From assembly GCA_017084465.1 (NCBI GenBank), contig CP070896.1:2407001-2471000 (forward strand): a stretch of DNA of 64,000 bases, written 5' to 3'. The position numbers and the translations under genes were made by a program. Under the pieces are notes generated by a model. It had not been told where the DNA came from. It saw only the letters and a list, made by a program, of their open reading frames with translations, and made no database searches. Below are positions 18,653 to 28,391 of this stretch, piece by piece. Numbering within the stretch: the first letter of the stretch is position 1; each line of letters begins with the position of its first letter. The stretch comes from Lacrimispora xylanisolvens. Lineage in GTDB: Bacteria > Bacillota > Clostridia > Lachnospirales > Lachnospiraceae.

Positions 18653-20332
18653 TTATTTGCCTTTTCCGTTGGCTTTTTCCATATGGATATTTTTACCTTT
18701 GATTTTAACATCTTTCATTGCAGTTAATACGGCGTCAGCGCTTTCTCTTGGAACTTCTACAAATGTATATTTGTCATACATGTCGATGCTTCCAACCATC
18801 TTGCCTGGCATACCGGATTCTCCAGCAATGGCACCAAGAATATCTCCTGGTTTGACGTTCTGGTTCTTACCGATGTTAATGAATAAGCGGGCCATGTCAT
18901 CTCTGGTAGAAGAATCATATCTTCCGCCGTTTCCTCCGCGGCCGCCGCTGTTGCTTCTGCCTCTGCCTCTGCCGTTTCCGCCTCCAAAGCCTTCCAGCTC
19001 GTCAAGGGAACGTGGCTCTCTAGTATCGATGATGTCTTCGTTTTCCTCACCCATCATCATACGTAAGAGGGCTGCTGCCAGATCAAGAGAGGTATAATCC
19101 TCTTCTAACAGCTTCTTCTCAATGATATTAACGGTCTTGCTTAAATCAGTATCACCGATGGTTGCTGCAACGCCTTCCAGGATCTTGTCTACCTTAATTG
19201 CAGTTACATCGTTAAGAGATGGAATTGCCTGAGGTACGATCTTGGTCTTGCAGTAACGCTGAATGTCACGAAGCTTGTATACTTCCTTGCCAACAACAAA
19301 GCTGAATGCGATTCCTTCACGTCCTGCACGACCGGTACGGCCGATACGGTGTACGTAGTATTCGTCATCCTGTGGAAGGTCATAGTTAAATACCGCTTCT
19401 ACGTCGTCTACGTCGATTCCACGGGCTGCTACGTCGGTAGCCACAAGAATCTCTGTCTTACCGTTACGGAAGCTGTTCATGACACGGTCACGCTGAATCT
19501 GCTTTAAGTCTCCGTGAAGACCTTCTGCAAAATATCCTCTTCCCTGAAGAGACTGTACCAGCTCATCAACCTGCTTCTTGGTGTTACAGAAAACAACGGA
19601 AAGCTTAGGTGCATACATATCTAACAGACGACACATTACTTCTAATTTACTCTTTGGTTTTACTTCATAATAATACTGGGTCACTTTCGGGACTGTCAGT
19701 TCTTTCTTCACTACTTTAACATTTACCGGCTCCTGCTGGAACTTTCTTGCAATATCAAGAATTGCCGGAGGCATGGTAGCGGAGAACATAACGGTCTGAC
19801 GCTCTTCGGGAAGCTGGCTTAAAATCGTTTCCATATCCTCTAAAAATCCCATGTTCAGCATCTCATCTGCCTCATCCATAACAACTGTATGGACAAAATC
19901 AAACTTAACGGTTTTCCGGCGCATATGATCCATAACACGTCCCGGAGTTCCGATGATGATCTGAGTACCGTCTTTTAAAGAACGGATCTGTTTCACAATG
20001 TCCTGGCCTCCGTAGATAGGGAGAACCTTCACACCATGCATATATTTAGCAAGCCTGCGGATCTCATCTGCCACCTGAATAGCAAGCTCTCTGGTTGGAC
20101 AGAGGGCCACCGCCTGAAGCTTTACCTTAGGGTCAATTTTCTGTAACAGGGGAATACCAAAGGCAGCGGTCTTTCCAGTTCCTGTCTGGGCCTGACCAAT
20201 GATATCTCTTCCCTCCAGCTGTACCGGAATTGCCTGGGTCTGGATCGGAGATGCCTCTTCAAATCCCATATCTGCTACTGCCCGCAGAATTCTTTCATCT
20301 AATTGTAACTCATCAAATCTAACTGTTTCCAT
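18653..20332 (-). CDS. DEAD-box ATP-dependent RNA helicase with DbpA-type RNA-binding domain
   Basis: The 559-residue protein has the Q motif region (FEEASPIQTQAIP), Walker A AQTGTGKT at 48-55, DEAD near 155, SAT, RGIDV and HRIGRTGRAGR. After the two RecA domains comes a Gly/Arg-rich linker (GGGNGRGRGRSNSGGRG) and a C-terminal RRM-like domain (MARLFINIGKNQNVKPGDILGAI, KYTFVEVPRES) as in DbpA/DeaD/CshA proteins. It remodels RNA in ribosome assembly or decay, often in the cold. AGAAAGGAA lies somewhat far from the ATG. It has its own strong promoter and a leader hairpin. No frame errors are seen. Confidence 0.93.
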   Translation of the reverse strand: METVRFDELQLDERILRAVADMGFEEASPIQTQAIPVQLEGRDIIGQAQTGTGKTAAFGIPLLQKIDPKVKLQAVALCPTRELAIQVADEIRRLAKYMHGVKVLPIYGGQDIVKQIRSLKDGTQIIIGTPGRVMDHMRRKTVKFDFVHTVVMDEADEMLNMGFLEDMETILSQLPEERQTVMFSATMPPAILDIARKFQQEPVNVKVVKKELTVPKVTQYYYEVKPKSKLEVMCRLLDMYAPKLSVVFCNTKKQVDELVQSLQGRGYFAEGLHGDLKQIQRDRVMNSFRNGKTEILVATDVAARGIDVDDVEAVFNYDLPQDDEYYVHRIGRTGRAGREGIAFSFVVGKEVYKLRDIQRYCKTKIVPQAIPSLNDVTAIKVDKILEGVAATIGDTDLSKTVNIIEKKLLEEDYTSLDLAAALLRMMMGEENEDIIDTREPRSLDELEGFGGGNGRGRGRSNSGGRGGNGGRYDSSTRDDMARLFINIGKNQNVKPGDILGAIAGESGMPGKMVGSIDMYDKYTFVEVPRESADAVLTAMKDVKIKGKNIHMEKANGKGK

Positions 20333-20408
20333 AAATGATTAATTCCTTTCTCATTGCCAGCCGGGTTCTTATGTTGCCGACGGCCGCACAAACACACTAT
20401 CGCAAACA

Positions 20409-20453
20409 AAACGAGAGGTATCAGGCACGTTTCAGACCTTCATCCTCTCGTTT
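20409..20453 (-). promoter_or_regulatory. Leader hairpin with U tract (possible attenuator) of the DEAD-box gene
   Basis: AAACGAGAGG and CCTCTCGTTT form a 10-base stem with a 25-base loop; on the minus strand the stem is followed by TTTTGTTTG. It begins within about ten bases of the predicted transcription start and lies about 75 bases before the start codon, so it could terminate or shape the leader. Confidence 0.6.
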
Positions 20454-20466
20454 CACACGAAAGTAA

Positions 20467-20495
20467 AGTATAACAGGTTTTTTTTTTCATGTCAA
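20467..20495 (-). promoter_or_regulatory. Strong sigma-A promoter of the DEAD-box gene
   Basis: TTGACA (20490-20495) and TATACT (20467-20472) are separated by exactly 17 bases on the minus strand. The start point would be near 20460. Confidence 0.85.
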
Positions 20496-20549
20496 GGGAT
20501 TCATATTAATTTTTCTTCTGTAAAATGGGATTTTTATTCCTGTTTCCTG

Positions 20550-21480
20550 TTATTTTTTTAACCACCCTTTTTTTGTAAAATACCATATTTCCAATCCAAT
20601 CAAGAGAATGCTTAAAAGAATACAAAGGGGATATCCATAAGTCCAGTTAAGCTCGGGCATATTTTTAAAATTCATGCCATACCAGCCAGCTATGAGAGAC
20701 AGGGGAGCAAAAAACAGCGGTCACCATAGTCAGAAAGGATAATGCGTGATTCTGCTTCATTTCCATTCTCACCTGATACATCTCCCGAATCTGCTGAGCG
20801 TATTCTCTCAGTTCTCTCCCATATTCCGAAAGCCTTGCCATTCTACCGGCAAACAGATGAAACAGTGCCCGTTCTTCATCCTTTAACAGACCATTATAAT
20901 TCTCCGTTAAAGTCTGACTCATATTCATCAGCTGCCCATAATAAGACGCCACCTTAGCCAGTTCCTTCCTGGCCTTTAAGATGATTCCCAGCACGTCTTC
21001 CTTTTCCCTTCTGCCGCTCATGATTCTGTCTTCCATTTCCGTTAAGTATTCCTCATATTTCTGAAGATATTCAATGTCATCTCTGACCTGATATTCCAAA
21101 AACTCGAACAGGAGATGGGCCGGATAAGTCTTCTCAAAAATCTGTGTCTTATCAATCTCCTTTAGCATTCTATCAGCTTCTCCGCTGTCATCAATCAGGA
21201 TCAGACGGTTTTCATTCATATAATAACCAAATATCAATGGGCGTTTCAAAGGATTTTTCTTCACAGGTATTACAAGGGTTCCTACCACACAGTCTTTTAA
21301 CAAATCTGTTCTGCAGTACTGGCCCCGTTCCAGACTCCGGATTAATATATGATCCTCGTAACGGGTATGATGTCCCTTTAAATATTCTTCTTTGCTTAAA
21401 ATATCAATCAGTACATCATCTTCAGATACTGTTTCCGCCCCCTTTACAGGAATCAGTCTTTTGTCTAATTTATATCTCAC
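20550..21480 (-). CDS. corA: CorA-type divalent-cation channel
   Basis: Correcting one base in the A run 20709-20714 gives about 310 residues. The N-terminal cytosolic funnel domain carries [28 protein letters not shown] and long helices ([15 protein letters not shown]). Two C-terminal membrane segments follow with the YGMNF signature and a Lys-rich tail (KKGWLKK). CorA homologues form pentameric Mg2+/Co2+ channels or Zn2+ transporters. The GTG start lies behind AGGAGG; the overlapping ATG would stop at once. It is a single gene, with the DEAD-box promoter lying downstream. Confidence 0.85.
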
Positions 21481-21570
21481 ATCTGTTTCCTCCTAAACCC
21501 GATACTCGGTCCTGTTTTCTGACCTGCCTTTTCTAAGTTTAGTACCTGATATTTCACTTGTCAATAGAAC

Positions 21571-21623
21571 AGGCCTTTTGGGCAAACCTTCGGACTCCCA
21601 TCCTAGTTTCACCAAAAAGGCCT
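21571..21623 (-). terminator. Possible terminator hairpin after the cytidylate-kinase-like gene
   Basis: AGGCCTTTTGG and CCAAAAAGGCCT can pair, with a 30-base loop. The T tract after it on the minus strand is poor, so it may be an mRNA-stabilising stem instead. Confidence 0.4.
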
Positions 21624-21651
21624 ATTTTAATAGGAAACTTCTGAATTCATT

Positions 21652-22248
21652 TTATGATTCAAATAACTGATGTACAATCTCTGCGATTAACTTTGCGGTT
21701 CCAGTCACGCCAAGTAAAGAGGAGTCAATCATCAGCTGCTTATGCTCCGGATCACCAGGTAAATAGCCTGCATATTTTTTATGATATGCGTTGCGGGCTT
21801 TGTCTACGGAAAGAATCATCCGTTTCGCCTCAGCCTCTGTCATACCTAGTGAATCAACGCAGTTTTGCAGACGTTTCTCATAAGAAGCGTAGATGAATAT
21901 GTTGATATTATTTTTTTCTTTTTCGAGAAGAAAATCAGAGCATCTGCCAACCAGGATACAGCTTGATTTTTTTGCCAGATTAAGAATAATATCCTTCTGC
22001 ACATCAAATATAATATCCTGCATATATTCCTCATCAGTTCCAAGAGGGAACATTCTTGGAAAAAAGCTGTGCCTGGATTTTTCCTCTTCATTGCTGACTG
22101 TTGAAACCGGCAGATTCAGCTTATTTGCAACTTCCTCCACAATATCCCGGTCATAAAACTCCACTCCCAGAATCTGTGACAGCTCCCTGGCAATGGAACG
22201 CCCCAGACTGCCAAACTCACGGGTAATGGTGATCGTAAACTTCTCCAT
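21652..22248 (-). CDS. Cytidylate kinase-like protein
   Basis: The 198-residue protein matches the cytidylate kinase-like family: TITREFGSLGRSIARELSQILGVEFYDRDIVEEVA at the N terminus (P-loop-like GSLGRS), SSCILVGRCSDFLL in the middle and KARNAYHKKYAG with Arg/Lys residues near the lid. It differs from housekeeping Cmk in its short, modified P-loop, so the substrate is uncertain. It starts 15 bases after the second amino-acid permease stop and is probably the last gene of that operon. No explanation for that pairing is apparent from sequence. Confidence 0.8.
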   Translation of the reverse strand: MEKFTITITREFGSLGRSIARELSQILGVEFYDRDIVEEVANKLNLPVSTVSNEEEKSRHSFFPRMFPLGTDEEYMQDIIFDVQKDIILNLAKKSSCILVGRCSDFLLEKEKNNINIFIYASYEKRLQNCVDSLGMTEAEAKRMILSVDKARNAYHKKYAGYLPGDPEHKQLMIDSSLLGVTGTAKLIAEIVHQLFES

Positions 22249-22263
22249 AACAGATGTACCTCC

Positions 22264-22926
22264 CTAACCGGTTACAATTGTTTTCTGATATCCCCTGACT
22301 ACACAGCTGAGGGCAAAACAGATGGTAAAATAGCAAAGTGCCTCGAAAGCAAACAACAGCATCATTCCTCTGACATCGTAGATACTGCCAAGCACTACGG
22401 CGCAGTTTCTCATGAATTCTGCTACGTCTACCATCTTTAAGAATGAGGTATCCTTAATAATGGTTATAACCTGGCTTAAGAGAGCTGGAATCACCTTCTT
22501 ATATGTCTGAGGCAGTACAATGTACCACAATGTCTGAAAAAAGCTGAAGCCCTGGGACTGAGCCCCTTCAAACTGCCCCTTGGGAATGGAATTTAATCCA
22601 CCCCGAAAGATCTCTGCCATAACTGCAGAAGTGAACAGGGTAATAGCAAATACCGATACTCCCACTTTATTCCCTTTTACAGTAAAATAGATCCAGAGAA
22701 TCCATAAAAGGTTGGGGGTACAGCGGAAGAACTCTGTATAGACTGCTACCAAAGTTCCGGCCCACTTCCATTTACCAGAAGAATAAGTACGAATCAGTGC
22801 CAGTATGGTTCCGAAAAATATACTGAGGATCGTAGCCAGTACGGCAATCATGACCGTCATCTGTAAGCCCTTCAGCATGAAAAGTACATTTGCCGGCGTA
22901 AATATCTGTTGAAATAATTCTAACAT
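22264..22926 (-). CDS. Amino-acid ABC transporter permease (second)
   Basis: The 220-residue protein is a HisM/GlnP-type permease with five hydrophobic segments. The cytosolic EAA-like loop reads GGLNSIPKGQFEGAQSQGFSFFQTLWYIVLPQ. It should pair with the other permease and the ATPase to import polar amino acids. Its ATG overlaps the stop of the upstream permease (GCATGTTAG), so translation is coupled. Gln/Glu or another polar amino acid is the family default; the substrate is not shown. Confidence 0.88.
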   Translation of the reverse strand: MLELFQQIFTPANVLFMLKGLQMTVMIAVLATILSIFFGTILALIRTYSSGKWKWAGTLVAVYTEFFRCTPNLLWILWIYFTVKGNKVGVSVFAITLFTSAVMAEIFRGGLNSIPKGQFEGAQSQGFSFFQTLWYIVLPQTYKKVIPALLSQVITIIKDTSFLKMVDVAEFMRNCAVVLGSIYDVRGMMLLFAFEALCYFTICFALSCVVRGYQKTIVTG

Positions 22927-23653
22927 GCTGCCTCCTCGTCTGCCTGTATATCAAGCTTTTTGGCAACTGGCAGCCGCATGGAGCGGATCTCTAAATATCT
23001 TGCCAGTCTGGCTAACGGGAAACAGATAATAAAGTACATCACTGCACTTGTTAAATATGCCTGGGCAAAATACCCTCTGTCAGCGCCCCAGGAATCTGTA
23101 AAATACATCAGATCCATGCCCGCAACCATGGCGAGTATAGAAGTATTCTTAACCAGATTTAAAGCCTGATTGGCGAGAGGCGGCATAATAATTTTAATGG
23201 TCTGAGGCAGAATGATATGATACATGGTTTCCAGATAGCTAAAACCCTGAGATGCTGCTGCCTCAGACTGCCCCTTTGGAATCGCTTCAATTCCGGTTCT
23301 TATGACCTCAGAAATATAGGCACCATGATAGACGCCTACCCCGATGACCCCTAATACAAACTTAGGAATACGAAACCCGGAACTGGAAAACAGCATGGGT
23401 AGAACCGAGTAATAACACATGACCTGTAAAGCCAGAGGCGTATTCTGTATGAATTCCACATAGATCCGTGAAATGATCTTAAGCAGCTTCCACTTAGATG
23501 ATGAGAACATGCCAAATATCACTCCAAGGACCAGCGCAACCGCCAGTCCTACCAGTGATATTTTAAGTGTCATAAGAAATCCAGGGATATAATATTCGGG
23601 GAATGCCGCAAAGAGGGCACTCCATCGTTTTCCATCAAAAGACCTTTAATCAT
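22920..23653 (-). CDS. Amino-acid ABC transporter permease (first)
   Basis: The reconstructed protein is about 244 residues. Adding one base to the A run 23637-23640 (T on the coding strand) joins the start MIKGLF to DGKRWSALFAAFPEYYIPGFLMTLK, and a ribosome site AAAGGAAAAA precedes that ATG. Without the correction only 217 codons from an internal ATG remain. The EAA-like loop is TGIEAIPKGQSEAAASQGFSYLETMYHIILPQ. It belongs to the HisM/GlnP family and lies between the binding-protein and second permease genes. Confidence 0.87.
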
Positions 23654-23679
23654 GTCATTTTTCCTTTACTTAAAACAGC

Positions 23680-24576
23680 TTACTGTAATCCCCACTGATC
23701 CTGAAGTTTCTTCATGGAACCATCAGAAAGCATGGAAGTAACTTTTTTCTCTACTGCCTCTGCAAGACCTGTATTTCCCTTAGCAGCTGCAACACCGTAA
23801 TCCTGCTCTGCGAAGCGGTCTTCCAGAATCAGATTGCCGTCATTTACATAACCTGCAAGGATGGCGCGGTCAACAGAGAAGCAGTCAATCTGCTTGGTTG
23901 CCAGTGCCTGAGCCAGTGCAGGATAACCGTCAAATTCCTGGAACTGCGGATTTACCTTTAATCCCTTTTCATCCACATACTTTTTAAATCCGTCCTTTGT
24001 TGTGGAAGACTGTGCCACACCGATTACTTTGCCGTCTAAATCCTGAATGGATTTAATTCCGGAATCTTTGTTTACTAAAAGACCAACTGCATCGGTATAG
24101 TATGGTGTGGAGAAATTATAGGTTTCTTTTCTTTCTGGTGTAATGGTAAAGGTTGCAATAACCAGATCAATTTCCCCATTCTCTAATAAAGGTCCTCTTG
24201 TTTTAGCCGTTACACCCTGGAATTCCACCAGTTTCTTTTCCTTTGCCTCAGCTGCGCTGCAACCGAAGATGGATCCGGCGATCTCATATGCAAGATCATC
24301 TTCAAATCCTTCGTACTGTCCAGTTGCTGTATTCTGTAAGCTGAACTTTGGAATATCTGATTTACAGCCTACTTTTAACACTCCGCGGTCAATAATTTTC
24401 TGCACGTCTTTTGCAGCTGTACCTGCTGCACCTGCTCCGGTTGTTGCTTCTGCAGAAGAACCTGCTGCTTTGGTATCTGCCGGTGCTTTCGTTGCCTCCG
24501 GTGCTTTGGAACCGCATGCGGTTAAGGTTGCCGCCATAGCAAACGTCAGTGCCAGTGATAACATTTTCTTCATCAT
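23680..24576 (-). CDS. Amino-acid ABC transporter substrate-binding lipoprotein
   Basis: A lipoprotein signal (MMKKMLSLALTFAMAATLTAC, lipobox LTAC) precedes a low-complexity Ala/Thr linker and a family-3 solute-binding fold: RGVLKVGCKSDIPKFSL, GFEDDLAYEIAGSIFG, GEIDLVIATFTITPERKETYNFSTPYY and DGKVIGVAQSSTT. Anchored outside the membrane, it delivers an amino acid to the permease pair. The ATG at 24574-24576 is selected because GAGGAGGAAAC lies before it. It sits between the ATPase and the first permease, in the middle of the operon. Confidence 0.92.
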   Translation of the reverse strand: MMKKMLSLALTFAMAATLTACGSKAPEATKAPADTKAAGSSAEATTGAGAAGTAAKDVQKIIDRGVLKVGCKSDIPKFSLQNTATGQYEGFEDDLAYEIAGSIFGCSAAEAKEKKLVEFQGVTAKTRGPLLENGEIDLVIATFTITPERKETYNFSTPYYTDAVGLLVNKDSGIKSIQDLDGKVIGVAQSSTTKDGFKKYVDEKGLKVNPQFQEFDGYPALAQALATKQIDCFSVDRAILAGYVNDGNLILEDRFAEQDYGVAAAKGNTGLAEAVEKKVTSMLSDGSMKKLQDQWGLQ

Positions 24577-24618
24577 AATTGTTTCCTCCTCAATCATCTT
24601 ATTATATTAAACATCACC

Positions 24619-25347
24619 CTAATGAAGGATTTTGCTTAAGAACGCTTTTGTCCGCTCATGTTCCGGACATTCAAAGAAGTGTTCCGGTGTTCCCTCTTCC
24701 AGAATATACCCACCATCCATGAAAATTACTCGGTCTGCAACCTGACGGGCAAAGCCCATCTCATGTGTCACACAGATCATGGTAATATTCTCATGAGCCA
24801 GCTCCACCATAACATTTAAAACCTCCTGCACCATCTCAGGGTCCAGTGCTGAAGTTGGTTCATCAAATAAAATCAGTGGCTGCTTCGTGCATAATGCTCT
24901 TGCAATTGCCACCCTCTGCTGCTGTCCGCCGGAAAGCTGTACCGGATAATTACCCGCTTCTTTTAAACCCACACGTTCCAGACACTTCATTGCTATCTTT
25001 TTTGCTTCTTCCTTGGGAACGTGCTGAAGTTTAACGGGTGCCAGTGTCAGATTTTCCAGAACAGTCAGATGGGGATATAAATTAAATTGCTGAAATACCA
25101 TAGACGAATATTTTTTTGCCATTTCCAAATGATTTTTCTTTGTAACCTGTGTTCCTGCCACGGTAATGGTCCCGCTGGTAGGCTCCTCTAAATAGTTAAT
25201 ACAACGGATAAACGTGGATTTTCCGGAGCCGGATGGTCCGATGATAACCAGTTTTTCCCCTTCCCTGACCGTAAGACTGATATCCTTTAACACCTCAAGG
25301 TCTCCGAAGTTCTTTTTTAAGTTTTCAACTTTCACCATATCTGGCAT
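24619..25347 (-). CDS. Amino-acid ABC transporter ATP-binding protein
   Basis: About 242 residues from the ATG at 25345-25347. Walker [11 protein letters not shown]-loop [12 protein letters not shown], signature [15 protein letters not shown], Walker [16 protein letters not shown] and switch His CVTHEMGFA are all present, typical of GlnQ/HisP. It powers the permease pair encoded downstream. GAGAGGGGCTGG lies before the start; a longer in-frame start would run into the leader hairpin. First gene of a five-gene operon. Confidence 0.93.
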   Translation of the reverse strand: MPDMVKVENLKKNFGDLEVLKDISLTVREGEKLVIIGPSGSGKSTFIRCINYLEEPTSGTITVAGTQVTKKNHLEMAKKYSSMVFQQFNLYPHLTVLENLTLAPVKLQHVPKEEAKKIAMKCLERVGLKEAGNYPVQLSGGQQQRVAIARALCTKQPLILFDEPTSALDPEMVQEVLNVMVELAHENITMICVTHEMGFARQVADRVIFMDGGYILEEGTPEHFFECPEHERTKAFLSKILH

Positions 25348-25376
25348 GTTTCCAGCCCCTCTCTGCGTAATTTCTG

Positions 25377-25424
25377 AAAAAAAGCACAAAGGCGCCTAAG
25401 AATCTTAAGTTCTTAGGCGCCTTT
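25377..25424 (-). promoter_or_regulatory. Leader terminator hairpin (probable attenuator) of the amino-acid ABC operon
   Basis: Fifteen-base arms AAAGGCGCCTAAGAA (25388-25402) and TTCTTAGGCGCCTTT (25410-25424) pair perfectly; on the minus strand the stem is followed by GTGCTTTTTTTC. It lies between the predicted start point near 25445 and the ATPase ATG. No peptide-leader, T-box or riboswitch is apparent to me in the ~100-base leader. It may also end the upstream peptide operon. Confidence 0.65.
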
Positions 25425-25451
25425 GCCTGGTTGCGTTTTGATATTGTTGTT

Positions 25452-25480
25452 ATTATAAAAAGTTTTGCATCAAAAGTCAA
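25452..25480 (-). promoter_or_regulatory. Sigma-A promoter of the amino-acid ABC operon
   Basis: TTGACT (25475-25480) and TATAAT (25452-25457) with a 17-base spacer on the minus strand; the -35 box overlaps the end of the dppF-type gene. Confidence 0.85.
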
Positions 25481-26471
25481 GAATTATTTTCCCCTGCATA
25501 AGGGCAGGATACAAAATGACCGGGAGAAAATTCCACCATTTCCGGTATATGGTTTTTACAGTCTTCTCTGGCATACATACATCTGGTATGGAAATGACAA
25601 CCGGACGGAACATTCATGGGGCTTGGAAGCTCACCGCTTAGCATCACCCGTTTTGACTGGGCTGCCAGCTTTGGATCTGCCAGCGGAATGGCGGAAAGCA
25701 GCGCCTTTGTGTAAGGATGAAGGGGGGTTTTCATACAACTCATCACTGTCTGCAATCTCCACCAGCCTTCCTAAATACATAACACCGATCCTGGTTGAAA
25801 TGTGACGCACCATGGATAAATCGTGGGCAACAAACAGATAGGTAAGCCCCATCTCCTTTTGTAAATCCTCTAACAGATTAACCACCTGAGCCTGTATGGA
25901 TACGTCCAGAGCGGAAATGGGCTCGTCACACAGAAGAAACTCCGGTTCCACTAATAATGCTCTTGCAATTCCGATTCTCTGGCGCTGTCCGCCGGAAAAT
26001 TCATATGCATATTTATACATATCATCCGGTTTCAATCCGACCTTTTTTAAGATCTCTTCCATTCTGCCTTCCATTTCATCAGTAGATAATCCGGAAACTG
26101 CAGTTAAGGACTCTTTTAATATCTCCCGCACATTGTGGTGGGGATCTAAGGAAGAATAGGGATCCTGGAAAATGATCTGCATCTGCTTGTGAACAGGAAG
26201 AAGCTGCCTTCCCTTTAATCCGGTGATATCCTGATCTTTAAACAAAATAGAACCGGAAGTCGGATCATACATACGGATTGTACGGCCAAGGGTGGATTTT
26301 CCGCACCCGGATTCGCCTACCAGACCAAAGGTCTCTCCTTTTCGTATGGCCAGATTAATATGATCAACTGCCTTTACCTCTGCTTTTTTCCTTCCAAAGA
26401 AATCTCTGGCTGGAAAATACTTACAAAGATCTCTGGCTTCCAGAAGTATCTCATTAATTTTTATTATCCAT
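25477..26471 (-). CDS. dppF: Peptide ABC transporter ATPase, DppF/OppF type
   Basis: About 331 residues after two one-base corrections. Walker [12 protein letters not shown], signature [15 protein letters not shown], Walker [14 protein letters not shown] and HDLSMV are present, followed by the C-terminal oligopeptide motif with CHFHTRC and CMYAREDC. Shifts occur at the T run 26458-26462 (joining MDNK to [11 protein letters not shown]) and at the G run 25722-25727 (joining YENP to LHPYTKALL). The ATG at 26469-26471 overlaps the stop of dppD. This subunit powers peptide uptake with DppD. It is the last gene of the operon. Confidence 0.9.
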
Positions 26472-27491
26472 GGGATTTGACCTCCCCTTCCTTATGATCA
26501 AGCTCTTCCCCGGAATAGATGCACAAAGCTCTCTGGGTTTCGCTGTAAGTGCGGTACTGGGGAATTTCTTTCCTGCAGTCTTCACAGGCGAATTTGCACC
26601 GTTCCGCAAAAGGACAGCCAGATGGCGGATTAATCAGTGATGGTGCCATGCCCGGTATAGGTTCTAAGCGTTCTTTCCCTCCTGAATGGGGTTTTGGTAC
26701 TGCATGAAGAAGTGCCCTGGTATAAGGATGCTTAGGGGAATAGAAGATCTCCTCTGTGGTTCCCTCTTCCATTATAAGTCCGCCGTACATAACAGCAATT
26801 CTATGGCTTAAACTGGCTACCACCCCTAAGTCATGGGTAATGAGAATAATGCTCATACCGGTCTCTTCCTGAAGACTCTTAAGAAGATCCAGAATCTGTG
26901 CCTGAATTGTAACATCAAGAGCAGTAGTAGGTTCATCGGCAATTAAAAGCTTTGGCCTGCAGCAAAGAGCCATGGCAATTAAAACCCTTTGTCTCATTCC
27001 TCCGGAAAATTCGTGGGGGTACTGCCCCAACCGCTTCTCCGGTGAAGGGATTCCCACCTGGTTTAATACTGCAACCGCTTCTTTTCTTGCCGCTTCTTTG
27101 TCCATTCCCCGGTGGCGTTTTAGTACCTCCATCAAGTGAGAGCCAATGGTCTTTAAAGGATTTAAGGCAGTCATGGGATCCTGGAAAATCATGGCCATTT
27201 CTTTTCCCCGCATCTTTCTTAACTGCTCCGGATCCATAGCCAGCATATTCTGTCCGTCAAACGAAAGCTCATCAGCCTTCACCTCTGCATTATCCGGCAT
27301 CAGTCCCATAACCGATTTCATAAGTACACTTTTCCGCTTCCTGATTCTCCAACCACTGCCAGAATCTCACCGGATTCCACATACAGACTGACTCCACGCA
27401 CTGCCTGCACGGTCCTGCCATGAGTATGGAAGGTGGTCCGAATGTCTGCAGCAGACAGTATTTTATCTTTCTTTTTTAATGTCTCTTCCAA
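26464..27491 (-). CDS. dppD: Peptide ABC transporter ATPase, DppD/OppD type
   Basis: About 342 residues once the T run 27330-27333 is corrected, joining VVGESGSGK to SVLMKSVMGL. Other motifs: FQDPMTALNPL, FSGGMRQRVLIAMAL, LLIADEPTTALDVT, ITHDLGVV, and the C-terminal CPFAERCKFACEDC with HPYTRALL. The probable start is the TTG at 27489-27491, ten bases after AAAGGAGGG; no ATG is available in that frame. It forms the ATPase heterodimer with DppF. Confidence 0.9.
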
Positions 27492-27506
27492 TTCTTCGTC
27501 CCTCCT

Positions 27507-28385
27507 TTACTCTTTCTCACCGCTCATTACCTTTGGTTCTACATAAACGCGGAGCAGATTACCCAGCTTATTAAAAGCAAAAATTGTAATAATAATTAAA
27601 AGACCTGGTATCAAAGCCATATGAAAACTGTTCTGCATGGTACCCTGGGCATTTTGCAGAAGGCTTCCCCAGGAAGACATGGGCTGCTGAATACCAACTC
27701 CAAGAAAGCTTAAGGAAGATTCCGTCATAATGGCATTGGCCATGCTGGTGGTAGCTGCCACAATAATGGTCGGGAAAACCGACGGTATAATATGGCTGAT
27801 AATTATTTTCCATTTACCGACTCCGGAAAAACCAGCGTAAAGAATAAACTCACGCTCTTTTAAAGACAGCGTCTCGGCCCGCACAAGCCGCGCAATCTCC
27901 ATCCATGTAAAAAGACCAATAACCAGTATAATAGACTGAATACCAGGCTTTAAGAAAATGCTGACAACGGTAACCAGTACCATCCACGGTATGGAATGAA
28001 GGATGTCAACAATTCTCATTAAAATCATATCCACGATACCGCCGGTTAGACCTGCTATGGTTCCTGCAGCCACACCAATGGTTAAACTTGTGAGCATGGC
28101 TAAAAACGCTACGATCAGGGAAACCCTGCCGCCATAGATCACCCTTGCAAAATAATCTCTTCCCACTTCATCCGTACCAAACCAATGGGTAAGTGAGGGT
28201 TCTTTCAGTCTGTTGGCAATATCCGTTGCATTTGGCTCCATGGGAAGAAACGGTGCCAGAAGTGCAAACAGGATAATAATACCTAAAAGGATCAGGGAAA
28301 TAACTGCCGCTTTATCATGCTTTAAGGCCAGCTTAACACTGTCAATCCGTATTGATTTATCTTTATTTCTCTTTTCTTTTATCAT
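27507..28385 (-). CDS. dppC: Peptide ABC transporter permease, DppC/OppC type
   Basis: The 292-residue protein begins with a cytosolic stretch and a TM (VISLILLGIIILFALLAPF), then the OppC N-terminal motif HWFGTDEVGRDYFARVIYGGRVSL and five further TM segments. The EAA loop reads AETLSLKEREFILYAGFSGVGKWKIIISHIIPS. It pairs with DppB for di/oligopeptide import. Its start lies seven bases after the dppB stop. No frame breaks. Confidence 0.93.
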   Translation of the reverse strand: MIKEKRNKDKSIRIDSVKLALKHDKAAVISLILLGIIILFALLAPFLPMEPNATDIANRLKEPSLTHWFGTDEVGRDYFARVIYGGRVSLIVAFLAMLTSLTIGVAAGTIAGLTGGIVDMILMRIVDILHSIPWMVLVTVVSIFLKPGIQSIILVIGLFTWMEIARLVRAETLSLKEREFILYAGFSGVGKWKIIISHIIPSVFPTIIVAATTSMANAIMTESSLSFLGVGIQQPMSSWGSLLQNAQGTMQNSFHMALIPGLLIIITIFAFNKLGNLLRVYVEPKVMSGEKE

Positions 28386-28391
28386 GTCCCG

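Noticed and set aside
17992-18711. Longer N terminus for the rRNA methyltransferase
   Set aside because: The extension would read through a terminator and into the DEAD-box gene; the ATG at 18520-18522 has a proper ribosome site.
18900-19020. Possible repeat array within the DEAD-box gene
   Set aside because: It is the Gly/Arg-rich linker codons (RGG-like), not a DNA repeat element.
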